Below are positions 26,341-35,191 of a stretch of DNA of 64,000 nt, in pieces. Numbering within the stretch: position 1 is the first letter of the stretch; each line of letters begins with the position of its first letter. The stretch is taken from assembly GCF_029581395.1 (NCBI RefSeq), contig NZ_CP121113.1:186001-250000 (forward strand), read 5' to 3'. The notes under the pieces are model-generated. The model saw only the letters and a program-made list of their open reading frames with translations. It was not told the DNA's origin and did no database searches. The translations under genes and the position numbers were made by a program. This DNA is from Roseinatronobacter sp. S2. Lineage in GTDB: Bacteria; Pseudomonadota; Alphaproteobacteria; Rhodobacterales; Rhodobacteraceae.

Positions 26341-27858
26341 TCAGGCTGCATTCTCTGCGCGGATGCCCGAAATTGCTTGCACCAGCGAATCCTCGGTCAC
26401 GTCATCGGCGCTGAATTCGCGCATGATGCGCCCGTGATACATGGCCACAATCCGGTCCGAGACACGCAGCACTTCGGGCATTTCCGAACTGATGACGATA
26501 ACCGCATAGCCTTGGGCCGCCAGTTCGCGCAACAGATTGTGAATCTCGGATTTGGACCCGACATCAATGCCGCGTGTGGGTTCATCCACAATCAGAACGC
26601 GCGGCTTCATGGACAGCCATTTTCCGATGACGATCTTTTGCTGGTTGCCACCTGACAGCACGCCAACGGTCTGGCGCCAGCTTGGTGATTTGATTTCCAG
26701 CTTTTCGCGATACTGCTCGTAGATTGCCATTTCAGCCGCGGACGACACGAAAGGCCCTGATGTCAAATTCTGAACCTGCGGCAAGGTTATGTTGTCGCGG
26801 CAACTCATTTGCAGCACAAGCCCTTGTTCCTTGCGGTTCTCTGGCACCAGGGAAATGCCCAGACCAAGCGCGCTTTGCGGCGAGATGATCTGCACCGGCG
26901 CGCCATCCACCAGAATTTCGCCACTATCCGGACTGCGCAGGCCGAACAGCGTTTCCGCAATTTCCGTCCGGCCCGCGCCCACAAGCCCGTAAAAGCCCAA
27001 CACCTCGCCCGCGCGCACAGCGAAGCTGACGTTCTCGAACAAGGGCGCGCAGCTTAACCCGCGCACTTCCAGCACCGTGTCGCCCAGTTTGGGTGGTTTG
27101 ACATCGCGCGACAAATCAAGGCTTCGGCCAATCATCAGGCGGGTCACTTCGTCTTCATTCGTGTCGGCGGTGGTCAGGGTGCCGCGATACGCGCCATCGC
27201 GCAGGACGGTAATGCGGTCGGACAGGGTGAATATTTCATCCATCCGGTGCGAGATATAGACAACACCCACACCGCGCGCCTTCAGGTCATTGATGATGTC
27301 GAACAACACCACCTTTTCTGAATCGGTCAGTGACGCGGTTGGCTCGTCAAACACCACAACGCGGGCATCCACAGTCAGCGCGCGGGCGATTTCCACCATC
27401 TGCTGATTAGCAATCGACAGGTTTGCGACCGTCACTTCCCCCCTGAAGTTGCAGTTCAGGCGCTTCAGAATAGCATTCGAGCGGTCGAACAAGGTCGTCC
27501 AGTCCACGCGACCCAGTGACTTCAGCGGCAATTCCCCAAGATAGATATTCTCTGCCGCCGACATTTCCGGAACAAGGCTAAGTTCCTGATGAATCAGCAC
27601 AACGCCCTGTGCCTTGGCCTCTATCGGGGTGGTCATGCGCACCGGGCGTTCGGCGATCATGATCTGCCCTTCGTCGGGTTGATACATGCCCGCCAGCACT
27701 TTCATCAATGTGGATTTGCCAGCGCCGTTTTCGCCCAGAAGGGCGTGAACCTCGCCGGGCATCACCTCGAAATCGACACCATCAAGCGCGCGGACGCCGG
27801 GAAATGTCTTGACGATGCCCTGTAGGCGCAGCGCCGGTTGTTGTGGTGTGTCCGTCAT
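26341..27858 (-). CDS. Sugar-type ABC importer ATP-binding protein (RbsA/XylG-like)
   Basis: 505 residues with two ABC domains in tandem, as in RbsA, XylG and MglA. First domain: GENGAGKSTLMKVLAG, VANLSIANQQMVEIARAL, VVVFDEPTASLTDSE. Second: GLVGAGRTEIAETLFG (degenerate Walker A), LSGGNQQKIVIGKWL, VLIVDEPTRGIDVGSKSEI. It energises the two permeases upstream. The start at 27858 overlaps the permease stop (ATGA); a long in-frame upstream extension is antisense-like and was dropped. Confidence 0.93.
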   Translation of the reverse strand: MTDTPQQPALRLQGIVKTFPGVRALDGVDFEVMPGEVHALLGENGAGKSTLMKVLAGMYQPDEGQIMIAERPVRMTTPIEAKAQGVVLIHQELSLVPEMSAAENIYLGELPLKSLGRVDWTTLFDRSNAILKRLNCNFRGEVTVANLSIANQQMVEIARALTVDARVVVFDEPTASLTDSEKVVLFDIINDLKARGVGVVYISHRMDEIFTLSDRITVLRDGAYRGTLTTADTNEDEVTRLMIGRSLDLSRDVKPPKLGDTVLEVRGLSCAPLFENVSFAVRAGEVLGFYGLVGAGRTEIAETLFGLRSPDSGEILVDGAPVQIISPQSALGLGISLVPENRKEQGLVLQMSCRDNITLPQVQNLTSGPFVSSAAEMAIYEQYREKLEIKSPSWRQTVGVLSGGNQQKIVIGKWLSMKPRVLIVDEPTRGIDVGSKSEIHNLLRELAAQGYAVIVISSEMPEVLRVSDRIVAMYHGRIMREFSADDVTEDSLVQAISGIRAENAA

Positions 27859-28844
27859 AGGCGTAGCCCCCCGTCCGCTGTGCGGTTGAAACGTTTGTCC
27901 AGAAACAGAACGGCAATCAGGATGCTGCCAAGGATGACATAAACGTAGAAGGCAGGCACCTGCATCAGGTTCATGCCGTTGCGCAAAATGCCAATGGCCA
28001 GCACCCCGCCGAATGTGCCGATAATATCGCCCTTGCCCCCTGTCAGTTTCGTGCCGCCCAAAACCACAGCCGTGATCACCCATAATTCGTAATCGCGGCC
28101 CAGATTGGGCGTGGCCGCGCCCATCTGCGTGGACAAAAGCACACCCGACAGCGCCGCAAGGAAACCGATGATCATGAAATTGACCATCATATGCGGCCCG
28201 ACACGAATGCCTGCATTCACCGCCGCTTCGCGGTTGCCGCCCACGGCATAGGTATTGCGCCCATGGGCTGTCCGCGACAAAACCCAATGAACCGCCAGCG
28301 AACATAGCAGGAATATTATCGCCAGCACCGGCAACGGCCCGACTGACAGTGCGCTGAAATCGGAATAGGCGAAATTCATCGCATAGAAGGACTGCTCGCC
28401 CGTATAGACAAAGACCAGACCGCGAATGCCCAGCATTGCCCCCAACGTAACGATGAAGGCATCAACGCCGGTTTTCCACACGATAAAGCCATTCAACGCG
28501 CCCAGCACAATGCCCACCAGCAGCGCAAGGCAGACCGCAGGCAGGATTTGCCAGTTGCCCCATGTGGCAAACATGGCCCAGCTTTGCACATCCACCGCGA
28601 AGGCCGCCGCAAGCGCCAGAATGGCCCCCACCGACAGGTCGATATTGCCGTTGATCATAACCAGCGTCATGCCCAGCGCGATCAGCCCGATGGTTGATGT
28701 CTGCACCAGAATATTCTGGAAATTGCGGTAGTCGAAGAAATGGTCCGAAACCAGGCTGAAGAAGATGAACACGATCAGCACAAAGCCCCAGATCGGGTTG
28801 CGCATCAACCAGCGCACGGGGTTGAAATCAGTTAGGTTTGACAT
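27855..28844 (-). CDS. Sugar-type ABC importer permease (RbsC-like), second subunit
   Basis: 329 residues, eight to ten helices. Family motifs: LIALGMTLVMINGNIDLSVGAILALAA, LGALNGFIVWKTGVDAFIVTLGAMLGIRGLVFVYTG, and the C-terminal VLGGTKLTGGKGDIIGTFGGVLAIGILRNGMNLM. The start at 28844 has GAGG six bases upstream; an in-frame ATG at 28856 overlaps the previous stop by ATGA. Two different permeases suggest a heterodimeric channel, as in YtfT/YjfF. Confidence 0.9.
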   Translation of the reverse strand: MSNLTDFNPVRWLMRNPIWGFVLIVFIFFSLVSDHFFDYRNFQNILVQTSTIGLIALGMTLVMINGNIDLSVGAILALAAAFAVDVQSWAMFATWGNWQILPAVCLALLVGIVLGALNGFIVWKTGVDAFIVTLGAMLGIRGLVFVYTGEQSFYAMNFAYSDFSALSVGPLPVLAIIFLLCSLAVHWVLSRTAHGRNTYAVGGNREAAVNAGIRVGPHMMVNFMIIGFLAALSGVLLSTQMGAATPNLGRDYELWVITAVVLGGTKLTGGKGDIIGTFGGVLAIGILRNGMNLMQVPAFYVYVILGSILIAVLFLDKRFNRTADGGLRL

Positions 28845-28852
28845 CACGGACC

Positions 28853-29827
28853 TCATGCTATCGGTGAAAACAGGCGGCCACGCTTGGCTGCAACATCCAG
28901 CCAGACGGCCACGATGATGACCACCCAGGTCACCAGCCATTGCGTATAATAGGGCTGGCCCATCAGGATCAGGCCGTTCTGGATAAAGGCCAGCATCAAC
29001 ACGCCCAGAACCGTTTTCAGAATGCTGCCCGCGCCCCCCAGCAACGATGTGCCGCCCAGAATAACCGCCGCCAGAACCTGAAGTTCATAGCCCTGCCCCA
29101 CATTGTTTTGCGACCCCATCACGCGGCTGCCAAGGATCATCGCGGCAACCGCCACGCATAACGCCGAGATCAGATAGGTCGTGAACACCACCCGCGAGCG
29201 CGGAATGCCCGAAAACACCGATGCTGTCGGATTGCCGCCCACAGCATAGACTTTGCGCCCGAAGGGCATGGTGGTCATGATGATATGAAACACCAGCGCC
29301 ATCACCCCGAAAATGATGATGGGGGTTGCAATGCCAAACACCGCGCCGCGCCCGAATATGGCAAACCAGGTGCCACTGTGGTCAACAATGTCGACATTCT
29401 GCCCGCCACTATAGATCAGCACCAGCCCCTGAATGGCCGACAGCATGCCCAAAGTCACAATCAGCGAATTCAGCCGCAATATGCCAATCAGGAACCCGTT
29501 TATCGCGCCCAGACACAATGTGGCCAGCACCATGACGGGAATGGCCAGTTCCGGCCCGATCTTGTCATGCAGATCGACAACAAGCACAGTGGCAAATGAC
29601 AGCATAGACCCGACAGACAAATCCAGATTGCCGCCGATCACCACAATGGTAACGCCCAGCGCAATGACCCCGATGATGGCAGATTGCCGAAAAACCGACA
29701 TTATGTTGTCGGCGGACATGAACCTGTCTGACATGACCGAAAACGCAATCATGAACAGTATGAAGGCCACAAGGATACCCTGCTTCGCAATCGCAGGGCC
29801 GCCGGCCTTTAGGCGCGTCAACAGCAT
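28853..29827 (-). CDS. Sugar-type ABC importer permease (RbsC-like), first subunit
   Basis: 324 residues. Family motifs: IIGVIALGVTIVVIGGNLDLSVGSMLSFA, CLGAINGFLIGILRLNSLIVTLGMLSAIQGLVLIYSGG, and ILGGTSLLGGAGSILKTVLGVLMLAFIQNGL. It is about as close to RbsC as its neighbour but distinct in sequence. GGAGGAG precedes the ATG at 29827. It follows the binding-protein gene after a 117-base spacer that carries a stem-loop. Confidence 0.9.
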   Translation of the reverse strand: MLLTRLKAGGPAIAKQGILVAFILFMIAFSVMSDRFMSADNIMSVFRQSAIIGVIALGVTIVVIGGNLDLSVGSMLSFATVLVVDLHDKIGPELAIPVMVLATLCLGAINGFLIGILRLNSLIVTLGMLSAIQGLVLIYSGGQNVDIVDHSGTWFAIFGRGAVFGIATPIIIFGVMALVFHIIMTTMPFGRKVYAVGGNPTASVFSGIPRSRVVFTTYLISALCVAVAAMILGSRVMGSQNNVGQGYELQVLAAVILGGTSLLGGAGSILKTVLGVLMLAFIQNGLILMGQPYYTQWLVTWVVIIVAVWLDVAAKRGRLFSPIA

Positions 29828-29898
29828 CTCGCTCCTCCCGGAATATCTATTCTCGCGCTCTCCCCTGCGCGTGTCGCATGACTGCATTTGCAGCCGGA

Positions 29899-29928
29899 AC
29901 CGGGGCGGCACCAGCGATGCGCCCCGGT
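29899..29928 (-). terminator. Stem-loop after the sugar binding-protein gene
   Basis: Perfect 9-bp stem ACCGGGGCG / CGCCCCGGT with a 12-base loop, 17 bases after the binding-protein stop. There is no U-run; its likely role is stabilising the upstream message or partial termination. Confidence 0.55.
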
Positions 29929-29944
29929 CGTTGATATCGTTGCC

Positions 29945-30886
29945 TCAGAACACCGGGCGGTCAAACTCTTCCATGTTGTCTTGCGTGATCTTGGGTGTGT
30001 CAAAGTAGTTCAGCTTTGGCACATCTTCACCGGCCAGCACATCCAACGCTGTTTGCAAGGCGGCTTCTGCATCATCGACTGGTGACTGATAGACAGACCC
30101 CCAGTATTCGCCGCGCGCCATGGCATCATATCCCACAGCGAAGTTTGTTGCGCCGATAAATACCATCCCCTCGGCGCGACCTGCGGCAAGGGCTGCATTC
30201 AATGCACCGACGCCCATGTTGTCATCACCGGAATACACACCATCAATCTGGTCAAACCGCGTCAAAAAGGTTTCCATGGTGCGCTGTGCACGTTCGCGGT
30301 TCCAGTCGCCGGGCTGAATATCAAGCTGCGTCACGCCGGGGCACATTTCGGCCAGCCGGTCATCGAAACCCTGCTGGCGTTCAATCGCGGTTGTATAGCC
30401 CGGCATACCGGTGATCTGGACAATCTGGCCTTCTCCGTCCAATGCGTCACACATCATTTCGGCGGAATAAATGCCCTGTTGCACGTTGTTCGGCCCAGAG
30501 AACGCGGCGATGAATTCCATCCCTGCTTCAGCGATGTTCGAATTGGTCACGACCACCGGAATTTCCGCACGATGCGCATTGCGGACCGCTGGAACCAGCG
30601 CCTGCCCGTCGGTTGGCCAGATGATGATCGCGTCAACCTGCTGCTGGATAAGATCCTGCAACTGGCTGATCTGGCGCGCGACATCCCCACCGGCGTCCAG
30701 CACGATCACCTCTACATCGGGGTTGGCTTCGGCAGCGGCGATGAACGCGCGTTCATAGGTGGTCTGATAGCTGTCGATACCGACATTGTTCTGCGTAATC
30801 CCGATCCGGACGGTATCGGCCGTGGCGGCACTTGCCAGGGCAAGGGTGCCGCAACTGGCAAGCAGAATGCGCATGGTCTTTGTCAT
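29945..30886 (-). CDS. Sugar-type ABC importer periplasmic binding protein (RbsB-like)
   Basis: 313 residues with a signal peptide (MTKTMRILLASCGTLALASAATA). It has the type I periplasmic-binding fold of the Peripla_BP_4 group: RIGITQNNVGIDSYQTTYERAF, VIVLDAGGDVARQISQLQDLIQQQVDAIIIWP, and a late VYSGDDNMGVGALNAALAAG. Relatives bind ribose, xylose, galactofuranose or polyols; the exact ligand is unknown. GGGAGGAAG precedes the ATG at 30886. First gene of the transport operon, divergent from the catabolic operon. Confidence 0.92.
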   Translation of the reverse strand: MTKTMRILLASCGTLALASAATADTVRIGITQNNVGIDSYQTTYERAFIAAAEANPDVEVIVLDAGGDVARQISQLQDLIQQQVDAIIIWPTDGQALVPAVRNAHRAEIPVVVTNSNIAEAGMEFIAAFSGPNNVQQGIYSAEMMCDALDGEGQIVQITGMPGYTTAIERQQGFDDRLAEMCPGVTQLDIQPGDWNRERAQRTMETFLTRFDQIDGVYSGDDNMGVGALNAALAAGRAEGMVFIGATNFAVGYDAMARGEYWGSVYQSPVDDAEAALQTALDVLAGEDVPKLNYFDTPKITQDNMEEFDRPVF

Positions 30887-31034
30887 TTTCTTCCTCCCAT
30901 AGGTTTCATATGCGCCGCGCGCCCTGACGGGAAAGCCCCCCAGCACAGCGTTTTTGCGCTTCTTGTATGCTGTCTGCACGGGGCCGTCTGCAACACAGCA
31001 AAAATATCCAAAACGGCCACCGTAATATTCATTT

Positions 31035-31073
31035 TGAACATTTATGGTATATGAACCCCAAGTCAAATTGAAC
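31035..31073. promoter_or_regulatory. Three TGAAC direct repeats at 17-bp spacing in divergent promoter
   Basis: TGAAC occurs at 31035, 31052 and 31069, each preceded by four A/T bases (TTTTGAAC, TATATGAAC, AATTGAAC). Spacing is exactly 17 bp twice. On the minus strand a -35 TTGACT (31061-31066) and possible -10 TAAATG (31039-31044), 16 bases apart, lie inside the array, so binding would affect the transport operon. The regulator gene starts at 31092. The cognate factor is inferred, not shown. Confidence 0.5.
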
Positions 31074-31091
31074 AAAGTGAAGGTATTGCAA

Positions 31092-32903
31092 ATGTCCAAA
31101 CCGCAAAACACCGACCGCGACCCCCGTCCCCAAGGAAAGTTCAAAGACGTGAAAATGGGAAATATTCATAATGAAAATTTCTTGTCTGCGCCGGGCACCC
31201 GCGGGGGGCAGGACGGGGGCGGGCAGGCAGCCTTGCCTGCGGCGCTTGGTTTTATCGACTCCCTGATCGCCGAACTGGATACCGCGCTTGAAATAGGCGA
31301 TCCCAATCCGCACCTGAATATGGTGGCCGCACTGATCAAGGCCCATCTTAACGGCAAGGTCATCACGGCGACAATGCTGATTTCGGCCTCTGGTGTGCCC
31401 TATGCCACGGCACGGCGCAAGTTGCAGCAATTGCTGGATTGCGGCCTGATAGAACAGCGCGCGCGCACACGGTCAGGGCGGTCCTTTTCGCTACACCCGA
31501 CCGAGCGGCTGATGACAAACTGGCGCCAGCTTGCAGACCGCATCCTGCGGCTTTGCGCTGAAACCACCGGCACGGCCACAGCGACTGCGCGTGAATATTA
31601 TTTCGGGGCGTCCTATGTGCCAGCCAGCCAGTCAATCGCCCCGCCGCAGGTTTTGCCAGAACCACTGCCGCTGGGTGGGGGCTTGCGCATTCTGGTGCAT
31701 GGCGACCCGACCTTCATGGTCATGGAAAACCTGAAGCGGCAGTTTGAACAGATTATCGGCACGTCCATCAGCCAGCGCGCCTTTTCCATCGACAGACTGC
31801 GCACAGAGGCCCTGCGCAATGCAGAACGCCGTGTCAGCAAATATGACATCATCGCCGTCGACCTGCCCTGGATCGGCGAGTTTGCGGAAAAGAACGTGCT
31901 GTCCCCGCTAAGTGACTGTCTGGATATCGACCGGCTGGACCCGCCGGATTTTCACACTGCGGGGTGGATGGCCGCACATTGGGGCGGGCGGCCCTATGGT
32001 GTGCCAAGCCAGACAACGCCGGAATTGCTGTTTTACCGCAAGGACATGTTCGCCGCCGCAGGGCTGGAACCGCCGCACACCACAGATGCCGTGATCACCG
32101 CAGCGCGCCATTTTCACGCGCCGCAACATGGCCGCTACGGGATTGCGTGGAACGCCGCCCGCGGCACGGCATTGGGGCACCAGTTCCTGATGACCTGCGC
32201 CGATTTTGGCCAGCCGATCATCAATCTGGACCCCATCGCCGGCGGTTTCGCGGCCGACACGGCCAAGCGCACCGACATTGTGCCCACCATCGACACCCCC
32301 CTGGCGCTGGATGCGTGCGAATACCTGCTGCAACTGCTGGACCTGTCCCCGCCCGACATTTTGTCGATGTCGTGGTATGAACGGATCCGCCCCTATGCGG
32401 CGGGCAAGATCGCCATGGCCTATGGCTACACGCTGCTGGCCCCGTATTTTGAACGCGACCCCTCGTCGCCCGCCAATGGAAACACCGGCTATCTGCCCCA
32501 TGCCGCCGGTCCGCAAGGCCAGCCCGTGGCCCCCGTGGGCGGTTATGTTCTGGGCATTCCCGCCAACATTGCGCCCGAACGCCGCGCCGCCGCTGCGGAA
32601 GCGCTGGTTGCCTTCACATCGCCCGAGGCACAAAAACTGTATGTGCTGAACGGCAGCCGCACCGCACCGCGCTATTCAGTGGGGGCCGACCCCGAAGTGC
32701 GGCGCATTTCCCCCATTTTTGAAGCGGTGGACGCCATGTCGCTGCGCGATGAATTGCAGTATTGGCCACGCCCGCCAATTCCCCAGATCGCCGACATCAT
32801 AGAGATTTGCGGACAGGAACTTCATGACATGCTGCGCGGAATACTGACCCCGCGCGACGCCTTAAGGCGCGCCCAGTCACGGGCAGAAGACGCCTTGAAA
32901 TAA
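31092..32903 (+). CDS. Cytoplasmic winged-helix regulator fused to a family-1 solute-binding domain
   Basis: 603 residues with no signal peptide or membrane segment. Residues ~1-50 are polar and Gly-rich; ~72-137 form a MarR-like winged helix (ALIKAHLNGKVITATMLISASGVPYATARRKLQQLLDCGLIEQ, then an Arg-rich wing). Residues ~198-580 form a MalE/UgpB-type solute-binding domain: LRILVHGDPTFMVMENLKRQFEQI, KYDIIAVDLPWIGEFAEKNVLSPLSD, GRPYGVPSQTTPELLFYRKDMFAAAGLEPP, and GGYVLGIPANIAPERRAAAAEALVAFTSPEAQKLYV. I infer a transcription factor that senses its ligand in the cytoplasm with a domain normally found in the periplasm. Start 31092 has GAAGG upstream; an in-frame ATG at 31044 has no ribosome site. 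It is 23 bases from the SDR gene and leads the operon. Confidence 0.8.
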   Translation: MSKPQNTDRDPRPQGKFKDVKMGNIHNENFLSAPGTRGGQDGGGQAALPAALGFIDSLIAELDTALEIGDPNPHLNMVAALIKAHLNGKVITATMLISASGVPYATARRKLQQLLDCGLIEQRARTRSGRSFSLHPTERLMTNWRQLADRILRLCAETTGTATATAREYYFGASYVPASQSIAPPQVLPEPLPLGGGLRILVHGDPTFMVMENLKRQFEQIIGTSISQRAFSIDRLRTEALRNAERRVSKYDIIAVDLPWIGEFAEKNVLSPLSDCLDIDRLDPPDFHTAGWMAAHWGGRPYGVPSQTTPELLFYRKDMFAAAGLEPPHTTDAVITAARHFHAPQHGRYGIAWNAARGTALGHQFLMTCADFGQPIINLDPIAGGFAADTAKRTDIVPTIDTPLALDACEYLLQLLDLSPPDILSMSWYERIRPYAAGKIAMAYGYTLLAPYFERDPSSPANGNTGYLPHAAGPQGQPVAPVGGYVLGIPANIAPERRAAAAEALVAFTSPEAQKLYVLNGSRTAPRYSVGADPEVRRISPIFEAVDAMSLRDELQYWPRPPIPQIADIIEICGQELHDMLRGILTPRDALRRAQSRAEDALK

Positions 32904-32926
32904 CCAAAAGCGCTGAGGAGGACGCC

Positions 32927-33733
32927 ATGGACACCACCCGCCTGAAAGGCAAGAATATTCTGATCACCGGTGCCGCGCGCGGTATGGGTGCGTGCAATGC
33001 AGAACATTTCGCCGAACTGGGTGCGAATGTCTGCCTTGGTGATCTGGATCTGGATGCCGCGCAAACACTGGCCGACAAGATCAACGCCAAAGGCAATGGC
33101 CGCGCGATTGCTGTCAAAATGGATGTCACAAAACGCGAAGATAACGCAGCCGCCGTTGCAGCCACGGTAGACGCATTCGGGCTGATCAATGTGGGCCTGT
33201 TCAATGCGGGCCTGAACAAGCCCCGGTTCTTCATGGATATAGATGAAGACAACTGGGACATGATCATGAATGTCAACACCAAGGCCATGTGGCTGGGCAT
33301 GCAGGAAACCGCCCGCCAGATGATCGCGCAGGGCAAGCAGGATTACCCCTATAAGCTGATCAATGTGGGGTCCATCGCGTCGCGCAAGCCGCTGGTGGAT
33401 GTGACCGTCTATTGCACGTCGAAATATGGCTGTCTGGCGCTGACGCATTGCGGGGCCATCGGGCTGTCGGAACACGGAATTACTGTGAACGGATACGCGC
33501 CGGGTGTGGTTGTCACGCCGCTATGGGAACAGCTGGACAAGGATCTGGTCGAAATCGGGTTCAAGGACCGCGAAGGTCAGGCCTATGACGACATCGTGCG
33601 CGATGCACTGCAAATCAAGCGCGTGTCCTATCCCGAAGATGTCAGGGGCACAGCCGCATTTCTGTGCAGTTCCGACAGTGATTACATGACGGGTCAGATG
33701 ATCCATATCGATGGCGGCTGGTGCATCCAGTAA
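32927..33733 (+). CDS. Short-chain dehydrogenase/reductase (SDR)
   Basis: 268 residues, classical SDR. Cofactor motif ITGAARGMG, acidic residue after beta-2 in GDLDLD (NAD preference expected), DVT, NAG motif, catalytic Ser in INVGSIASRK and YCTSK for Tyr and Lys; the ending DYMTGQMIHIDGGW is typical. The overall pattern resembles acetoin/diol and sugar-alcohol dehydrogenases. In context it probably oxidises the imported alcohol to a ketone. GAGGAGG precedes the ATG. Confidence 0.88.
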   Translation: MDTTRLKGKNILITGAARGMGACNAEHFAELGANVCLGDLDLDAAQTLADKINAKGNGRAIAVKMDVTKREDNAAAVAATVDAFGLINVGLFNAGLNKPRFFMDIDEDNWDMIMNVNTKAMWLGMQETARQMIAQGKQDYPYKLINVGSIASRKPLVDVTVYCTSKYGCLALTHCGAIGLSEHGITVNGYAPGVVVTPLWEQLDKDLVEIGFKDREGQAYDDIVRDALQIKRVSYPEDVRGTAAFLCSSDSDYMTGQMIHIDGGWCIQ

Positions 33734-33809
33734 CGCACACACACCACATTCCCCAATTCACCCTTCAGACAATCGGTGCATCGCCACATGCACTGGACGG
33801 AGTAGTCTT

Positions 33810-35108
33810 ATGTCACGAGCTTTGATGCCCAATCTGTTAACCCCCCAGGACCTTGAACCAAACTGGCGCTGGGAAGGGCGGCTGCCCGCATGGGGCCACA
33901 CTTCGGTCGATTTTGAACGCCGGATCGACCATGACCGCCTGCGCCGCTACCGTTTGGCGCGCACGCGTCAGGCATTGCAGGCGTCAAATGCCGGCACGCT
34001 GCTGTTGTTCGATGTGAACAATATCCGCTATGTGTCCGCCACCAAAATCGGCGAATGGGAACGCGACAAGATGTGTCGCTTCTGCCTGCTGACGGGCGAT
34101 GATGCGCCCTATGTCTGGGATTTCGGGTCGGCCGCGATGCACCACAAGAAATTCAGCGACTGGCTGGTGCCCGACCATTGCCGCGCCGGTGTGGTCGGCA
34201 TGCGCGGCACCATCCCGCCCGAATTCGGGTTGATGCGCAAATATGCGCGTGAAATCGCGGGCCTTATCCGCGATGCGGGCATGGGCGACATGCCGGTGGG
34301 TGTGGATTACGCCGAAACCGCCATGTTCCATGCCCTGCAAGAAGAGGGGCTGAATGTCGTGGATGGCCAGCAAATCATGCTGGCCGCGCGCGAGATCAAG
34401 AACTGGGATGAAATCCAGTTGCTGACACAAGCCGCCGCCATGGTCGATGGTGTCTATCATATGATCTATGAGGAGTTGAAACCCGGCATCCGTGAAAACG
34501 ACATCGTCGCCCTGTCCAACAAGATGCTCTATGAAATGGGCAGCGATGATGTCGAAGCGATCAACGCCATTTCAGGTGAACGCTGCAACCCGCACCCGCA
34601 TAATTTCACTGACCGCTATTTCCGCCCCGGTGATCAGGCCTTCTTTGACATTCTGCAAAGCTATCAGGGCTACCGCACCTGCTACTATCGCACCTTCAAT
34701 ATTGGCCGCGCGACGCCTGCGCAAAATGATGCCTATGTGAAGGCGCGCGAATGGATTGATGCGTCCATCGCCATGATCAAACCGGGGGTTTCCACCGACA
34801 AAGTGGCCGAGGTCTGGCCAAAGGCCGAAGAATTCGGCTTCCCGGACGAGCAATCGGCCTTTGGCCTGCAATTCGGCCACGGTCTGGGGCTGGCACTGCA
34901 TGAGCGCCCGATCATCAGCCGCGCGATCAGTCTGGACCACCCGATGGAAATCAAGACCGGCATGGTCTTCGCGCTGGAAACCTATTGCCCTGCGGCAGAT
35001 GGCTATTCCGCCGCGCGGATCGAGGAAGAAGTGGTTGTAACCGAAACCGGCTGCGAAGTGATCAGCCTGTTTCCGGCAGAAGAACTGCCGATTGCGAACC
35101 GCTACTGA
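33810..35108 (+). CDS. Creatinase-like M24 family protein with an altered metal site
   Basis: 432 residues. An N-terminal creatinase-like domain (HDRLRRYRLARTRQALQASNAG, FDVNNIRYVSAT) is followed by the pita-bread M24 domain. Expected ligands found: Asp280 (FFDILQ), His357 (FGHGLGLALHE), Glu390 (FALETY), Glu405 (RIEEE). Where the second Asp should be (x-D-x-x-R-T), Cys291 stands in RTCYYRTF. This resembles creatinase (metal-free hydrolase) more than prolidase or the M24 DMSP lyase DddP. Substrate unknown; possibly C-N hydrolysis in the pathway. GGAG precedes the start at 33810; longer in-frame starts overlap the SDR gene. Confidence 0.8.
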   Translation: MSRALMPNLLTPQDLEPNWRWEGRLPAWGHTSVDFERRIDHDRLRRYRLARTRQALQASNAGTLLLFDVNNIRYVSATKIGEWERDKMCRFCLLTGDDAPYVWDFGSAAMHHKKFSDWLVPDHCRAGVVGMRGTIPPEFGLMRKYAREIAGLIRDAGMGDMPVGVDYAETAMFHALQEEGLNVVDGQQIMLAAREIKNWDEIQLLTQAAAMVDGVYHMIYEELKPGIRENDIVALSNKMLYEMGSDDVEAINAISGERCNPHPHNFTDRYFRPGDQAFFDILQSYQGYRTCYYRTFNIGRATPAQNDAYVKAREWIDASIAMIKPGVSTDKVAEVWPKAEEFGFPDEQSAFGLQFGHGLGLALHERPIISRAISLDHPMEIKTGMVFALETYCPAADGYSAARIEEEVVVTETGCEVISLFPAEELPIANRY

Positions 35109-35160
35109 ACGCCCCTGCCGGGGCGTGGCCCCCGGCGGGAGTATTTCTTGCAAGATGAAA
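35109..35160 (+). repeat. Hairpin plus Rhodobacteraceae-type GAGTATTT/AGATGAA motif
   Basis: A perfect ACGCCCC / GGGGCGT stem (35109-35126) is followed by GGCGGGAGTATTTCTTGC and AAGATGAAA. A related motif (GAGGATATTT, AGAATGAA) lies on the minus strand at 56771-56798. I recall such motifs as frequent between genes in Rhodobacteraceae. Here it separates the M24 gene from the E1 alpha gene and may terminate or process the transcript. Confidence 0.55.
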
Positions 35161-35191
35161 CCGGGGCGCGTGACCCTGAAAGGACATCGCA

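Noticed and set aside
27859..28305. Long N-terminal extension of the sugar importer ATPase (654-residue version)
   Set aside because: The extra 149 residues overlap the permease gene in another frame; the 505-residue form starts at the usual family position with an ATGA overlap.
33810..35108. Calling the M24 protein a DMSP lyase DddP
   Set aside because: The aspartate cluster needed by DddP is not conserved (only Asp280 remains, Cys291 replaces a ligand), and the neighbourhood does not suggest DMSP use.
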